A stretch of 64,000 nt of DNA from Callorhinus ursinus (lineage: Eukaryota > Chordata > Mammalia > Carnivora > Otariidae). Shown in pieces: positions 1 to 11,522 of this stretch (its first letter is position 1; every line of letters begins with the position of its first letter). A program made the position numbers and the translations under genes. The notes below the pieces were generated by a model. The model worked only from the letters and a program-made list of their open reading frames with translations. It was not told the origin of the DNA and did no database searches. The DNA lies in NCBI RefSeq assembly GCF_003265705.1, contig NW_020312904.1:1969253-2033252 (forward strand). Direction: 5' to 3'.

Positions 1-1270
1 GGTCTCCAGGCCAGGGCTTTCAAGGCGGAGGGACCCGGACCAGAGACCGGTGCCTGTAACGCCCAGTCCCCCAGGTGGGAGTGCTGGAGCCAGCAGAGGT
101 AGGGGCCGCAGGGATCACACACCCTCCCTCCAGGGAAGCCAGCGGGCGGCTGGCCCACGGAGGCTCCCTGGGACTTGGGAGCAGAGGCCCGGCCCAGGAA
201 GACCAGAGGCTGTTGGACATTTCCCTCCAAGTCCATGTGGTGGCAGCCCTGGGAAGGCAGCCTGTGGCCACTGCAGGGGCACCAGAACTGTGTGGCCTCA
301 GCAGGGCTGTGCCCAGACCGCCACCCGGGCCCCCAGAAAGATCCCCGACGGCAGGGAAAGTGGCTGAGCAGGGCAATGATGGTGGGCAGGTGCTGCAAGA
401 ACGTAGGAGGACACCCCTGAGCACCCACGAGGGCAAGTCCGGGGTTCCTGAGACCGTGGGGCGGGGCGCTGGGTCGCCCGCAGCGGGCAGCCACTCAGCT
501 CCAGCGTCCTGCAGCTTAGTTTCCCATGGCAGGGGCCTGGGGACCCCAGGGTCTCACGTGTAAAGCAGGCTCAGGGTGAGGGTGCCTGCATACAGTAGGA
601 ACTCAGCGAGTGTTGGCGGAGGCTGGGCAGGGGGCAGGGAGCTCCCTGCGGGAGGTGCTGAGGCTCACGGGGCACCGTGGGTGCCCCCAGGACCCAGCAC
701 GGATGGTCTCGCTCCGCTGGAGCCCTGGCCCACCCGAGTCCAGGGGTGCAGGGCGCCCCCCGCCCGGCGTCCCGGAGGGAGGGGCAGGGGGCTCTGGGGT
801 CTGGGCAGCAGAGCAGTCCTGGTGGGTGCTGAACGACACCAAGATGCCAAGATGGCAGAGGTCGTTTCGAGGTGACACGGTTCGGGCTGCTGACCCTGGG
901 GGGGGGCCCACAGCGCCCCCCCCTCCTCATCACCCTGGCCCTGGGCAGGTGGTCACTGCCCCCACACCAGCTGCCACGCAGCCCACTGTCCTGTCTGGGG
1001 GGCAAATTTCGCTCCTTGAAAGAAGATCAGAAGAACTTGCTGTAGAGACTCGGTTCTCATTAACTGACACGACTCTCCTCATTGGCCTGCCTGCCCTGGA
1101 TCTCGCTCCTGCCTTTGAAATGTCTGTTAAAAGCTCCCTTCCTTTGTCGGCCACCAGCTGATTCTTCCCAAGCTTCTTCCTCCTTGGTAAGAAAATACCG
1201 AGGGCCCCCTCTGGTCCCACTGGGTGACGTCCGGGGAGACTCCCTGTGATCAAGTGTCCAGAGCTCAGTG
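1..1270. other. GC-rich single-copy DNA, no gene recognised
   Basis: Both strands carry several overlapping open frames of 60-180 codons. None has a recognisable domain, and they overlap each other as expected by chance in GC-rich DNA. I see no transposon signature, splice-bounded exon series or promoter motif set. It could be intronic or intergenic. Confidence 0.5.
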
Positions 1271-1274
1271 CAGT

Positions 1275-1400
1275 TCAACGGGCTCTTAATGAGCACCTAC
1301 CGTGTGCTTGCCTCGGGGCCAGGATCTGGGGGTACGGAGATGGCTAATTAGTGGGAGGATGTTCCTTAAGAGATTCGCAGTCTCCTGGGGAAGCGGATGA
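1275..1400 (-). mobile_element. L2 LINE 3'-end relic (antisense)
   Basis: The phrase 'gagcacctaccgtgtgcttg' is the reverse complement of the L2 tail that mentions a gene-wide 'size, age, increment' style motif in most mammals. It is followed by a degraded version of the adjoining consensus. Ancient and non-coding; the ends are approximate. Confidence 0.4.
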
Positions 1401-1429
1401 GGAAAACAGAAGGGAAACCCTCCGAGCAC

Positions 1430-1800
1430 TGTTGCGTGAGTTCCTGGGGCCGCGGTAACAAAGCGCCGAAAATGGAGGCTTGAAACCGCTCCCACCTCCG
1501 GGGGCCAGAGGTCAGAAATCAAGGTGTCAGCAGGATGGGTTCCTCCTGAGTCCCTGAGTCGGCTCCAGGTGGTGCAGGCGGGCGGTCCTTGCTGTCCCTC
1601 GGCCGTGCACATGTCACCCAGTGTCTGCCTCGCCGGCACAGGGCCTTCTTTGTCTCTGTCTCCTGTCATTGTCACTGGATGCAGGACCCACCCTGACCCA
1701 GCATGACCTCACGCTCATCTGCAAAGACCATTATTCCAAAGAAGGTCATATTCTGAGGTTCTGGATGGGCATGTCTTGGAGGGGCCACCATTCCACCCAC
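1430..1800 (-). mobile_element. Old MaLR-type LTR, antisense
   Basis: This matches the antisense form of the common mammalian MaLR (MLT1/MST-like) LTR. The landmarks, in order, are a 'taacaaag' block near 1456, 'gaggtcagaaatcaaggtgtc' style text near 1508, 'gacccaccctgacc' near 1685 and 'aaggtcatattctgaggttc' style text near 1742. It is a non-coding solo LTR. Compared with the usual AT-rich middle of this LTR, it has many A/T to G/C changes. The subfamily name is uncertain. Confidence 0.6.
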
Positions 1801-1804
1801 CTCG

Positions 1805-4490
1805 GCTGTGAAGCCGATCGGGGTGTATATGGGAGAAACGGGGCGGAGGGTAGAGCACCTGTGCCCTGGGGGCAGGGAGGGATGGGGAGAACCTGCACCG
1901 CACTAAAATAAACACCCTGTCGCCTTCACTTTTGGGGGTCGGCACCCAGTTTTGCTTTGTTTTGGAGCTGGACTGTCGGGAGGGTCCTCATTTCCTCGAG
2001 GACATTAGACACAGCCCCACATCCCCTTACTGGCAAAAATCTCGGTCCCCTAATGAAGCAAAGCCGTGCCCACCTTGTGACCTCACTCCTCCGGGTAAGC
2101 AATAAATGCAGGTGAAGAAAGAGTGGGTCTCCGGCTGCTCGTGTGCTGGAAGCTCAGAAGACTCGGTTTCTTCTGGCCTTGCTCGTGGGGCCCAGGACAG
2201 GCGGAGGGTGCGGCACGCAGGGTGGGGCAGTGGACGGGTGCTTCGGGCCCCAGCGGGATGTGTGCAGAAACGCAGGTTATTCAAAGTGCCGTGTAAATGC
2301 CAGTATGCGGGGATACTGCTCCCCAAACAGCAGAAGCTCCACATGGGAGCCCCACAACGGAGGGTGTGAGCCCCTCTGCCTTCCCCTCCGCAGGCACTGG
2401 GCAGGAGGCTGAGCTGCATCTGGGGAGGGAACGGGGCACAGGCACGTTTGGGCACCTGCCACCGCGGTCGCCTGCTCTCCAGGCCGGGCCCTTTCTCCTT
2501 CTCCCCCGCCTCGAAAAATGGGTCAAGGGGCCCTTCCTCTGTCCCTTCTGCACCCCAAGTTTGTTTCTTAGATTTTGCACTGTTGACTTCAGTCCAGAGG
2601 GTGGACCCTGCATGTCTCCCCACCTGACAGGGACGCCCCAAATGTCGTTGGGATGAATGAACGCAGTTGTAGGAAGCAAACATCAGGAAATCGCTTTTGA
2701 AAGACAAGTGTGAATTTTCAGGGATGGGCAGGGAGGTCCACATGGGGACGTGAATGCTCCCTGCATCCCGGATTCCCAGGCTGAGCCAAGAGCAGCCTCG
2801 CCCCTGGGCCTCCGTGTGTCTACACTCTTTTTTTCCTATTACAGAAAACTTGTCACATCTCTCACATGATGTCACAGAAGCCTCATTACTCTGAAATGTC
2901 ATTTCACTTATGAACATCATTATGCAGAAGCATATGCCGCAAATGACAGGGATTGCGGAAAATTTGAAAAGATGTGATTTTTTTTCCCCCCCCCAGAGCT
3001 GCATTTTAGCGGGGACCAAGTCAACATTTTGACATGTAGGAGACACATGGCTGAGGATGCGTGTCTTGGAAACCTCCTCGCAGACCTCGCATGAGTCCTT
3101 CAGGCCCGGCGAGTTGTTCCTCTGCCAGTGGATGGGGCGGATGGGGCTGGTCCCCGATGGGGAGCAGGGCAGGAGGCGACCAGAAGCGTGAACACTGGGT
3201 TCCCGTGACGCTTCCCACTGAGCGCGGGGTCTGGCCACTTTGCTCTCTGCAAGGAGAAAATGGAGCTTCACGCGTGCGGCAAGCTTGGGATGGTTTGTTT
3301 TCCAGGCCAGGCGTGAGTCTGGAATGATGTTCTTCTTTTAGGGGTAGTGGTCAAAGGACAGGGAACCCTGTGTTCTGCGGGGTCCACCAGGGTGGCCTGC
3401 CACGGGACGTGTGTGTCACATGAGCCACGGTGCATTCGCTTGCGCCCCGTCCCCCACCCCCATGCAGCGCCCAGGAAGCAGGACTGTGGCAACTGGTCCA
3501 CTGCTGAAAACTCTGTGCCCAGCAGATTGCCCTGCGCAGGAGAAGGTGTACTGAACATTTGTTACGTAAACAAATGAAGAAGTAAACATTACCAAAAACT
3601 TACTCAAATTTGAATAAATGAATGAAAATTAATGAGTCCACTTGCAAAATAAAAGCTAGCGAGGAACACAGGAAGACAGGCGGGTGGGAGGGGGGCAGGG
3701 TCCAGCAGGAAAGGCTTGTGAGGCCACTGCTGGGCCACACGGTTTCCCCCGGCAGGCCCACGTCCACGCAGAGCCACGTCAGGGCCCAGCCAGGAGCTAT
3801 TCCTCCATCAGGCTCCCTGGCCACCGGAGGCCCAGGCCCAGCTCATCAACTTCATGTGGCCCAGCTTTGAAACGATCTTTTTCTTTTCTAATTTTCTAAG
3901 CCATTATTAAAACATAAACTAAATTACAAACTTGCACTTGCTCAGGGTGTTTCTCTTCATATATAGAATTTATAGAGTCAATTAACAGTTATTTCGTTTG
4001 TGATCTTAATCATCCCAACGAGCAGTGAAATGTAGGTCAGGGTCTGTGCATCTCTAGCACGCGACGTCCACCTCTCTCCGTCCTCCCTGGCCAGCAGCGC
4101 TGGCCACAGCTCCCCTCCGGGTTGTGTAGAAGGAAGATAAATCAGGATGCTCCTTTACGTGTGTAATAGTTGCTACTTAGTACTTTCTATAGAAAGCTTA
4201 TGTATTTCCATTTGGTTGCTTTAAAAACTTTATTATTTTTTTTTTAATTAAGGCTTTTTTGCTGGGCATTCCAGATAAAAGGAGTATGTTTTCCTACTTC
4301 CGGTAGCTGACTTCACTGGACAGATGGTGGAGAACTGGTTCGTCGATTCAGAGCGTGACCCGGCTGGGGAATCTGCGGGGCGAGGGGGGAGTACTGTCAC
4401 GTGTGCGCCACAACTCGGGAAAGATGCGCTGGAGTCAGGGGGCCCACGCGCTTGCGAGGGATTACAGTGATGAGGATGGGAGCTCGTGGT
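1805..4490. other. Single-copy DNA, no gene supported
   Basis: Mostly GC-rich up to about 3.9 kb, then AT-richer. It holds a long minus-strand stop-free frame, listed separately. Short homopolymers occur near 2980 and 4230. No other transposon or gene signature is recognised. Confidence 0.45.
2027..3271 (-). other. 414-codon stop-free frame of unknown status
   Basis: This is the longest open frame in the window. The first codon read as a start is GTG, not ATG. The first in-frame ATG is at 3004-3002, which would give 325 residues. The translation has one hydrophobic, membrane-like stretch just after that ATG (about residues 106-123). The rest is rich in Pro, Ser, Arg, Gly and Cys, without any fold or motif I recognise. 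No minus-strand AATAAA was noticed just past the stop. It is long for DNA of this composition, but the amino-acid mix looks like translated non-coding sequence. Alternatives are chance, an exon of a non-coding transcript, or a young lineage-specific gene. Confidence 0.15.
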
Positions 4491-4494
4491 GCCT

Positions 4495-4665
4495 CTTTAT
4501 TGGCGCTTGCTGCGTCGGACGCGCACTAAGCCCTTTATCCTCATTTTGAAAATGAGAAAAGCAAGGCACAGAGCCGCTCAGAACTCGCCTGCATCACGTG
4601 GCAGGGGAGTGGTGGGAGATGTGGATCAGAACCCAGCCCCTGGTCCCACTGGGATGCTTCAACTT
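4495..4665 (-). mobile_element. MIR relic (antisense)
   Basis: The order 'ccctttatcctcattttgaa', 'aatgagaaaagcaaggcaca' and 'gatcagaacccagcccctgg' is the antisense MIR layout: size-cutoff tail, then 'fraction of gradient' block, then tRNA-like part. Ancient and non-coding. Confidence 0.5.
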
Positions 4666-5263
4666 GATGGGCCATGGGCACATCATTATTTGGCTAATAA
4701 TTCTTCCGGGCGTGTCTGTGAGAGTGTTTCTGGACAGGATTAGCATTTGACTCCACGCACAAAGTAAAGCAGGTGCCCTCGCAGTGTGGAAGGAAGCACA
4801 TGAAACGTTCGGTATGGACACAGAAACCACAAAGCCAGTGAGCACCGCTCACCTGGTTCAAGCTCTTCATTGCACTTAAGTCCCTTGTCCCACATGCAGG
4901 AAGGGATGCCAATCCACTTCTGTTTCCACCACCTACCTCCTGGGGCTTCCCTCTGAAACATTCTACGAAGGTATTTATCCAAATCAACCGAGTAGGGTCT
5001 TCTGTGCCCCACTTTTAGATTATACGATGTCTTCCGCTGTACTGGGGGCCAAATAGCACACATTTTATTTCTCCACGTCATGTGACAATAAGACAGTTTT
5101 TGAATTCCTTACACCCCAGCCTTTCTCTGTCACCCAAGACATGGTTAGTTCTGTGGAACACTGTGTGTGCAGCTTAGAGATAGGTCACCAAAACAGTGAA
5201 CTTATTCTTCACTTTAAATGATGCAACCATCTTGGTAAGATGCGTCAAGAAGCCCCAAGGGAG

Positions 5264-5302
5264 TATGGTGATTAACATAACAATACAAATTTAAAAAAAA
5301 AA
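5264..5302 (+). mobile_element. 39-bp L1 micro-insertion with poly(A) and TSD
   Basis: A 17-bp direct repeat, AAGAAGCCCCAAGGGAG, lies at 5247-5263 and again at 5303-5319. Between the copies are only 'tatggtgattaacataacaa' plus a few bases and an A-run. That text matches, with one difference in 19, the extreme 3' end of the L1 at 26571-26594 (reverse strand). It is therefore a severely 5'-truncated L1 (or an L1-tail product) inserted by target-primed reverse transcription. The perfect TSD suggests a fairly recent insertion. It has no coding capacity. Confidence 0.82.
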
Positions 5303-5319
5303 AAGAAGCCCCAAGGGAG

Positions 5320-5715
5320 ACTTTTCATCTCTTCTCCCGGTGTGTCTGGAATGACCTGGTGGATATCCACATGTATTGTTGGGGAAACCAACCCAGGTCG
5401 GCTACATTATATAGAGCAAAACATGAGCCTTTCATCCTTGTGGGTTATTCATAGATTGTATAGTCAACTATACAGACATGTGCATTTTGGTTTTGTTTCG
5501 GAACAAAGTATATCCGATCCTTTCCCAAAGCACGACAATCGTCTAAGCCAAGCCGCATTGGGAAGTTTAGTCCTGGAGCAGCACGTCATGTGTGCAATAT
5601 TCTCCCAATGGTTGAGAGAGGTTTACACACTTGTTGTGGAGGGGTGCAGTTCTTCTGTGACTTTTCAGTGAACATCGAGATTCCCAAATTCTTGCAATTT
5701 ACGTACCACACAAGG
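5320..5715. other. Single-copy stretch
   Basis: No gene or repeat recognised. One 109-codon plus-strand frame (5342-5671) has no identifiable domain. Confidence 0.4.
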
Positions 5716-5719
5716 GCTA

Positions 5720-5975
5720 TGTTCCTAATATATTAAGAGTTGTTACAAACGAATAAGAACACTGACCCACCATAGAAAAGGGGGCCAAAAAATAAAGTAT
5801 GGATAGTTCTAGAAAAGGAAATGTAAATGGATCTTATAAAAATGAGAAGGTCTTCAGTTTCATCATAAATGATAATGCAAACCAATCCCACCTACAAATT
5901 AGTAAAGATCAAAAAGTTTAATGACATATCTGAATTGGCAAAGATGCAGAAAAGCAGGCACTTGTAATAAAGGAA
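5720..5975 (+). mobile_element. L1 fragment, ORF2 end region (sense)
   Basis: Degraded L1-like text in sense: an 'aacgaataagaacactgacc' stretch at 5747, 'gcaaaccaatccc' near 5876 and 'ttggcaaagatgcag' near 5935 follow the order of the last third of L1 ORF2. No open frame is left. The subfamily is old and not assigned. Confidence 0.5.
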
Positions 5976-5989
5976 AAAAAAAAAGGAAA

Positions 5990-6940
5990 AAAACATAGAA
6001 TAAGAGGGCATATGTCCCCACTGACTGACTGTTGTTGAGCTGGGCACTGGTCTTCTCCCTCCATGGACTGGAAATACACCAGCGGCCTGGCAGCTTGCAG
6101 TGACATCTCAGCCTCTATAACCACATGTGCCAATTCCTTCTATTATTTTCTATTGACTCTGTTTCTCTGAAGAACCCTGCTAATGCATCTGCAGAGCCTA
6201 CACTCTTACTCAACACAGGAAATCCCTAGTATATAGCAGGTGCTCAACACACACCTGCTAATCAATGGTGTATCTAGGCAGAGGGTGACACGCCCTGGCA
6301 ACGACTCACCAATGACATCAGGCTTGACATGAAGGCACAGAGTTCCTCTGGAGACGGCTGTATCCTGCTTTGCGGGGGCATCAAACAAATTGACCCTATC
6401 GTTGACAAGGCACCTGCACTCCCAACCATACTGAACTACCTCTAGATCATGGGTCACCTGTAATTCTAGACCCCAGGTACTTAACTGGGAAGACCCAGAA
6501 AATAACCAAATTCCATCTAAGACCACCTAACCAGGTCTGCTCTCACATTGCCAGAGGAGGTTCTTGTTCCCTGCAAGTGAGTCTGTGAACAGGACTCTAT
6601 TGGAACAGATGTTCCTATGTCATCTGACAAAAAGCTGCCAGCAGCCTCCTGGCATAATCCTGCACAAACACAAGCATCCCTCTTGCATGAAAGCGTAGAA
6701 AAACAGCTTGTAACTTTGCTTTACTTTGTGAAAGTTCCTGGTTAAAGTGAGTACAGGGATTAGCATCTGTAAACCCAGATATCCAGTGGACAAGTTCTGA
6801 ATTTCAAAGGTGCCTGTGGTTCTATGCAGTGGATGTAAAAGTTGTGGGAATCCCCAGCAGTGGTGGGAAGCCAAATTTGGTGCCAAAGGCCTTGTTTAAA
6901 TTACCTCCAGTGCATGCATCAAAACCAGATTGTATCAGGA
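5990..6940. other. Single-copy DNA, nothing recognised
   Basis: Moderately AT-rich. Open frames are at most about 106 codons, without domains. Near 6225-6260 a short stretch resembles a MIR/L2 tail ('agcaggtgctcaacacac'), but too little remains to call. Confidence 0.4.
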
Positions 6941-6944
6941 TGCC

Positions 6945-7075
6945 ATCTGGCAAAATGCAAAGAGCATGGATTCTAATCCCAGTTCTCCTACTTGAAAGCC
7001 TTATAATGATCTCAGGCCAGTTACTTAACCTCCCTGAGGTTTAATCTCATTTTTGAGGGGGTCACAAAACTCGTG
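6945..7075 (+). mobile_element. MIR relic (sense)
   Basis: Successive blocks 'agagcatggattctaatccc', 'gccagttacttaacctccct' and 'gaggtttaatctcat' match the tRNA-derived half and core of MIR in sense order. Ancient and non-coding. Confidence 0.6.
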
Positions 7076-7229
7076 CCAAAGATTGCATCTACCTTATGTG
7101 ACAAAGTAAGTAGCTTCAGTCACTCAATGTGAACCTCCAAATGCTTGTAAAAGTGTTTCATATACCATGAAATATGATGCAGGTTCCAGGCACCGCCATC
7201 CTTCCTTGGACTATTGTCCTTCCTTCTAC

Positions 7230-7330
7230 TGGCATGTATTCAGTACATAACAAACGCCAGACACTGTGCTGAGGACCCAAAGATAACAGGTCCCTGGCAT
7301 GCATCTTCAATATTGGGGTAGGAAGGGACA
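7230..7330 (-). mobile_element. L2 3'-end relic (antisense)
   Basis: 'ccagacactgtgctgaggac' followed by 'ccaaagataacaggtccctg' is the usual antisense L2 tail order. Short, old and non-coding. Confidence 0.45.
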
Positions 7331-7339
7331 TACAAGTTA

Positions 7340-7885
7340 CCAGTTGACTACAAGATCGGAATAGTCTTAAAAGATTTGTGCACTGAGGCTATGAGGGGTC
7401 AGATGGTGGATTAAGGAATCCACGTGAGTTTTTCCAGAGCTGAATCTAGAAACAAACTTCAGAGGGCACCAGCCATACAATAATTAGGACAGGTGAATCC
7501 ACACTTCCAGCTGAACAAGAAAATGGCCTCATAGCAAAAGTCTTGTCCAAAAGGTATTTGTACATCTAGGGCACAAAGAGAATAAGAGCTCTTTATGGAG
7601 AAAAGTTTTATATCAAGCTGCTCATCCCAGATTCTGCATAACACACTACCCCAGAAGTTATTTGTTTTTCACTCAGATATTGGCACATTAGGTGTGGGTG
7701 ATGTAGGGAGGGGAGGGCTGACCTATACTGGCCTTGGCTGCTCTTGGACTTGCCCATGTGTTATATTTTTGAGTGGCAGCTGAGAGACTAAGAAGCTGAA
7801 CAGAGCTTTTGGAACTCTTAAATGGCCAAGAGATATAATTTATTTTTCAGGCCCTTTAAAGAGAGAAGCCCTAGAATATGATCCA
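7340..7885. other. Single-copy AT-rich DNA
   Basis: Nothing recognised on either strand. Open frames are at most about 60 codons. Confidence 0.35.
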
Positions 7886-7889
7886 AACA

Positions 7890-10800
7890 TTCATTTAGAA
7901 TTTCTGGAGGGGCTACAGAAGAGTAAGAACAAGCCAAAACTAGACCAAAATTTGCAAACACTGAAACCCAGCTTCAAATAAATGAGTTCATAGCTTGGAA
8001 CTAGCCCCAGCATAAAAGCCTGCCAGAAGAAACAGTAAATGCTTTTTTTGAGGAAAAAAGAGTACCACCAAACCATCTATATGATTTTTATATATCATGT
8101 CTGACATGCAACAAAAATTTGTGAGGCATAGTAGCCTGGAATACAAAGCCAGGAAAACAAAGAAAAGAGACAAAACAAACGTTAGAAACAGATCCACAAA
8201 TCTCCATGTGGAGAAGCCATTTTATATAAACTCTAAATTTACTAAAATTTAAGAATATGGGTGAATGAGAAGATGGATAATTTCATAGGAGTACCTAAAT
8301 ACATAAAACAACGAAGTAACTTAAAATGACTTTATGGTATGTAAGTCATATGCCAGTTAACAATAGGAAAAAAACAATAACAAAAAGCAACAGTCATGGG
8401 GTTATCTTGTAGAGATCATAAAAATACATCTAGGTGACGAATACACAATCAACTTCACTAATATTATGCAACTGGGTATATGAGGTTTAGAGTGAATTTT
8501 CATCAATGGTATATGTGTGAGTTTAAAAAAATCTGAACCCAGCTTTGCTGGAAGTCTAGGCAATGTGTTTCAGAGGACAGTCTTACATCACTCAAGTGTC
8601 CCCTGAGTTGGGACAGAGACAATGATGTCAAAGGGAGCATGAAGAATTTAAATAAAATGGTGTTGTGAAATGTGAAATTGACAATGTTTTAAGCAATATC
8701 TCTACGTTACCAGACATTTTATGTGTGGTTCTAAATAGGTCATAAAAAAACCCAAATTAACTAATATTACACATAGAGAAGGGGATGCATAAATGAGAAG
8801 ATAGTTTACCAGAAAATATCTAGCCTAACGCATCAAGGAAAAAAGGATGGAAAACATTTTAAGAGGGCGTGGGAGACATCCAAAGACATGATTAGAAAAT
8901 CCAATATGTAAGTAATCAGAGAGTCAAAGAAAAAAAAGTCTAATATTTTCCCCAAATTAACCCCCACAAACATCCAATGTGTGTGAATGCACACACATGC
9001 ACAGAGATGTATCTGAGTCAAACTTATGAAACCAAAAACAATGAGAAAAATCTTAAAAATAGACAAAATAAAATGCATCACCTTGACAAACCAGTAATAA
9101 GAAAGAGGGCTCAACTAGAAGAGCAGAAATCCCAAAGACATGGGCACATCATCCACACAGGGCTGAAAGGAAAGGGCTGCCAGCCCAGAATTCTGTAGGC
9201 TGAAAGAATATTTCCCCACTGTAAAGGTAAGATGAAGACATAATTAGACAATTACCAAGTTATACACTAGTAGAACAACCACAGAAGTTGTAGATGGAAA
9301 ACAAAGTGACTTGCGGTGTAGGCATAGAAATGCAGAAAAGGAATATCTACAAATCGTATCTATAATTGCAACTATAATTATATATTGTGATATTGTGGGA
9401 ATTAAAAATATATAAAATTAAAATATAAGGCCATAATGGTGTAGAAGTAAGGAAAGAGTAACATATTATACAGTGTCAGTGTTCAAGAAATGATATCATA
9501 CTCTAAAAATTGGTATATCGAGAATGCAAATAATAAGCCACAGGGTAGTCAATAAGCACATAGTAAAAGGAGGCATAAATAAGAGTTAAGAAAAGGAGGA
9601 AAGAAGGATAAAAATACTGGAATAACCCAGAAGAAATAAAAAAAAAAAAAGAACAGCGAATAGAAACACAGATCAGATGTGATATGTGGAAATATTAAGG
9701 CAGAAAATTCCAGTAAAAATATCAGTGTTTATCTCATATATAAATGGACTAAGTACAATGATTAATATAGATTTTCATACTAAGGAAAAATATACACCAT
9801 ATATTCTTACAAAAAATTAAAGATATAGAAAAGTTGATATTAAAAAATAGATAAAGATGTACCATGCAAATTATAGCTAATAATCACAATAATAATGCTG
9901 ATCACAATAATGACAAAGCGATGTAGCCATGAAGTATCAGACACAGTGAATTTGGAAGTGCACAGGATTTCTAGTTAAAAAAAATTTATAGCCACTAAGG
10001 GGTCACTCCTCTGGGGAGATAAAAATTCTAAAGATACTGTCACCTCTGAATATAGACTCCAAACACTCATAAGGCCAACTGCTAGAGCAAAGACCATAAA
10101 TTGACAAAGAAACAGTCATTATGGGAGATCCTCACAAACCTCACTCTGCAACTAAAAGCAAAAACAGACAAAATGATCAGTTACTGTACAGAAAACTTTG
10201 ATCATATAATCAATAAATTTAATGGGATTGATATATGCAGAATATATGCATCCAACAAATGTAGATTTTACATTTTTATTGCATATGGAACATTTACTAA
10301 AATTACCCATGTGTTGAACCGCAAGTCTCAAGAAATGATTGAATGATTGAAATCAGGCCTACCACATACTCTGACCACAACAGAGCTGAGCTGGAAGCCA
10401 ATTAACAACAAAAGAATGATAATAAGTAGATAATTTCCAAATATTAAAAAAAAACCCACACTGCTAAATAAATCATAGATCAAAGAAAAAAACTGCAAAA
10501 GGAAATTAGGAAATATTTTGTCATGTATGTGATTTCATAACCACAGTGAAAGACACATGGGTCACATCTACAGCTATGCTTGCGCCGAGATTTATGGACC
10601 TAATTTGTATATTCAAAAAGGTTAAAGGTTCAAAACCAATCTAAATATCCATTTCAAGTCGTTACGGTAAAGAAGGGTAAGTTAAACTTAAAATGATAGT
10701 TAAGTACAAAAGAAAAATAAAATCAGAAATTAAAGTTAAAGAAGTAAACTATTGTATCAAAACCACAACTGACCAAAACTGACTCAAGCAGAAACAGAAA

Positions 10801-11040
10801 AACCAAAGCAGTTCTGTATCTGTTAAAGTGTTGGATAATCTATAATTAAAATTTATCCATGCCAAAAATCCTCCAAGCCCATATACCTTTAAATTCTTCT
10901 AAATGTTAACAGAATAATGAAATATACAAGACTCTTATATACCAAGTGGTCTTCTAGAAAGAGAGGAAACATTTCTCAATTGTCTTGATGAGGTCAGAAC
11001 CATCTTGAGAAAAAACCTTACATGCACTTTACAGATAAAA
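7890..11040 (+). mobile_element. Old L1, 5' part through mid ORF2 (sense)
   Basis: L1-type text runs in sense order. ORF1-upstream/ORF1-like blocks occur near 8095-8180 and 9105-9200 (an 'aattctgtaggctgaaag' block). ORF2-like blocks follow from about 10100, for example 'ggaagccaattaacaacaaa' near 10393, then a 'ccaagcccatatacc' block near 10872. All frames are broken by many stops and indels. It continues at 11523 after an LTR insertion, so the original element spanned roughly 5.4 kb. It is a molecular fossil with no functional endonuclease or reverse transcriptase. The 5' limit is approximate. Confidence 0.7.
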
Positions 11041-11044
11041 GTTG

Positions 11045-11522
11045 TATGGGGACTATAGTCGCTGAATTATACCCCCACTCCACCACCAAAAATATCTCCA
11101 TCTTCTTAATCCCTGGATCTGTGCATATGTTACCTCATATAGTAAAAGCGACTTTGCAGGAGTGATTAAGTTAAGCATCTGAGCTATGGAGATTTTCCCA
11201 GATTGTCTGGTTGGGCTTAAGGTAATCACAAGGGCCCTCCCAAGAGGGGAACAGGAAGATGGATCAGTAGTAGGAGTTGTGATGACAGACAAGAAGTTGG
11301 AGAGATGAAGGGACGGGTCCATAAGCCAGAGAAGGCAGGTGGCCTCTAGAAACTGAAAGACCAAGGAGATGGATTCTACTCTGAAGCATCCAGAAAGAAC
11401 CAGCTTTGCTGACAGCTTGAGTTTAGACATCTGCCCTCCAGTACTGTAAGTTAATAAATTTGTGTTTTTTAAACCATCAGGTTTGTGGAAATTTGTTACA
11501 GCAACAATAGGAAACTAATACA
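11045..11522 (+). mobile_element. MaLR-type LTR nested in the L1 (sense)
   Basis: The sense layout matches an MLT1/MST-like LTR: 'ctgaattatacccccactcc' near 11061, 'gtgattaagttaagcatctg' near 11161, 'ccagtactgtaagttaataa' near 11437 with an AATAAA at about 11453, 'aaaccatcaggtttgtgg' near 11471, and a 'gaaactaatacag' end at 11522. Both flanks are ORF2 sequence of the same L1, so the LTR landed in an existing L1. The 5-bp duplication expected for this class cannot be read. The 125-codon minus-strand frame across it is a chance frame. Confidence 0.68.
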
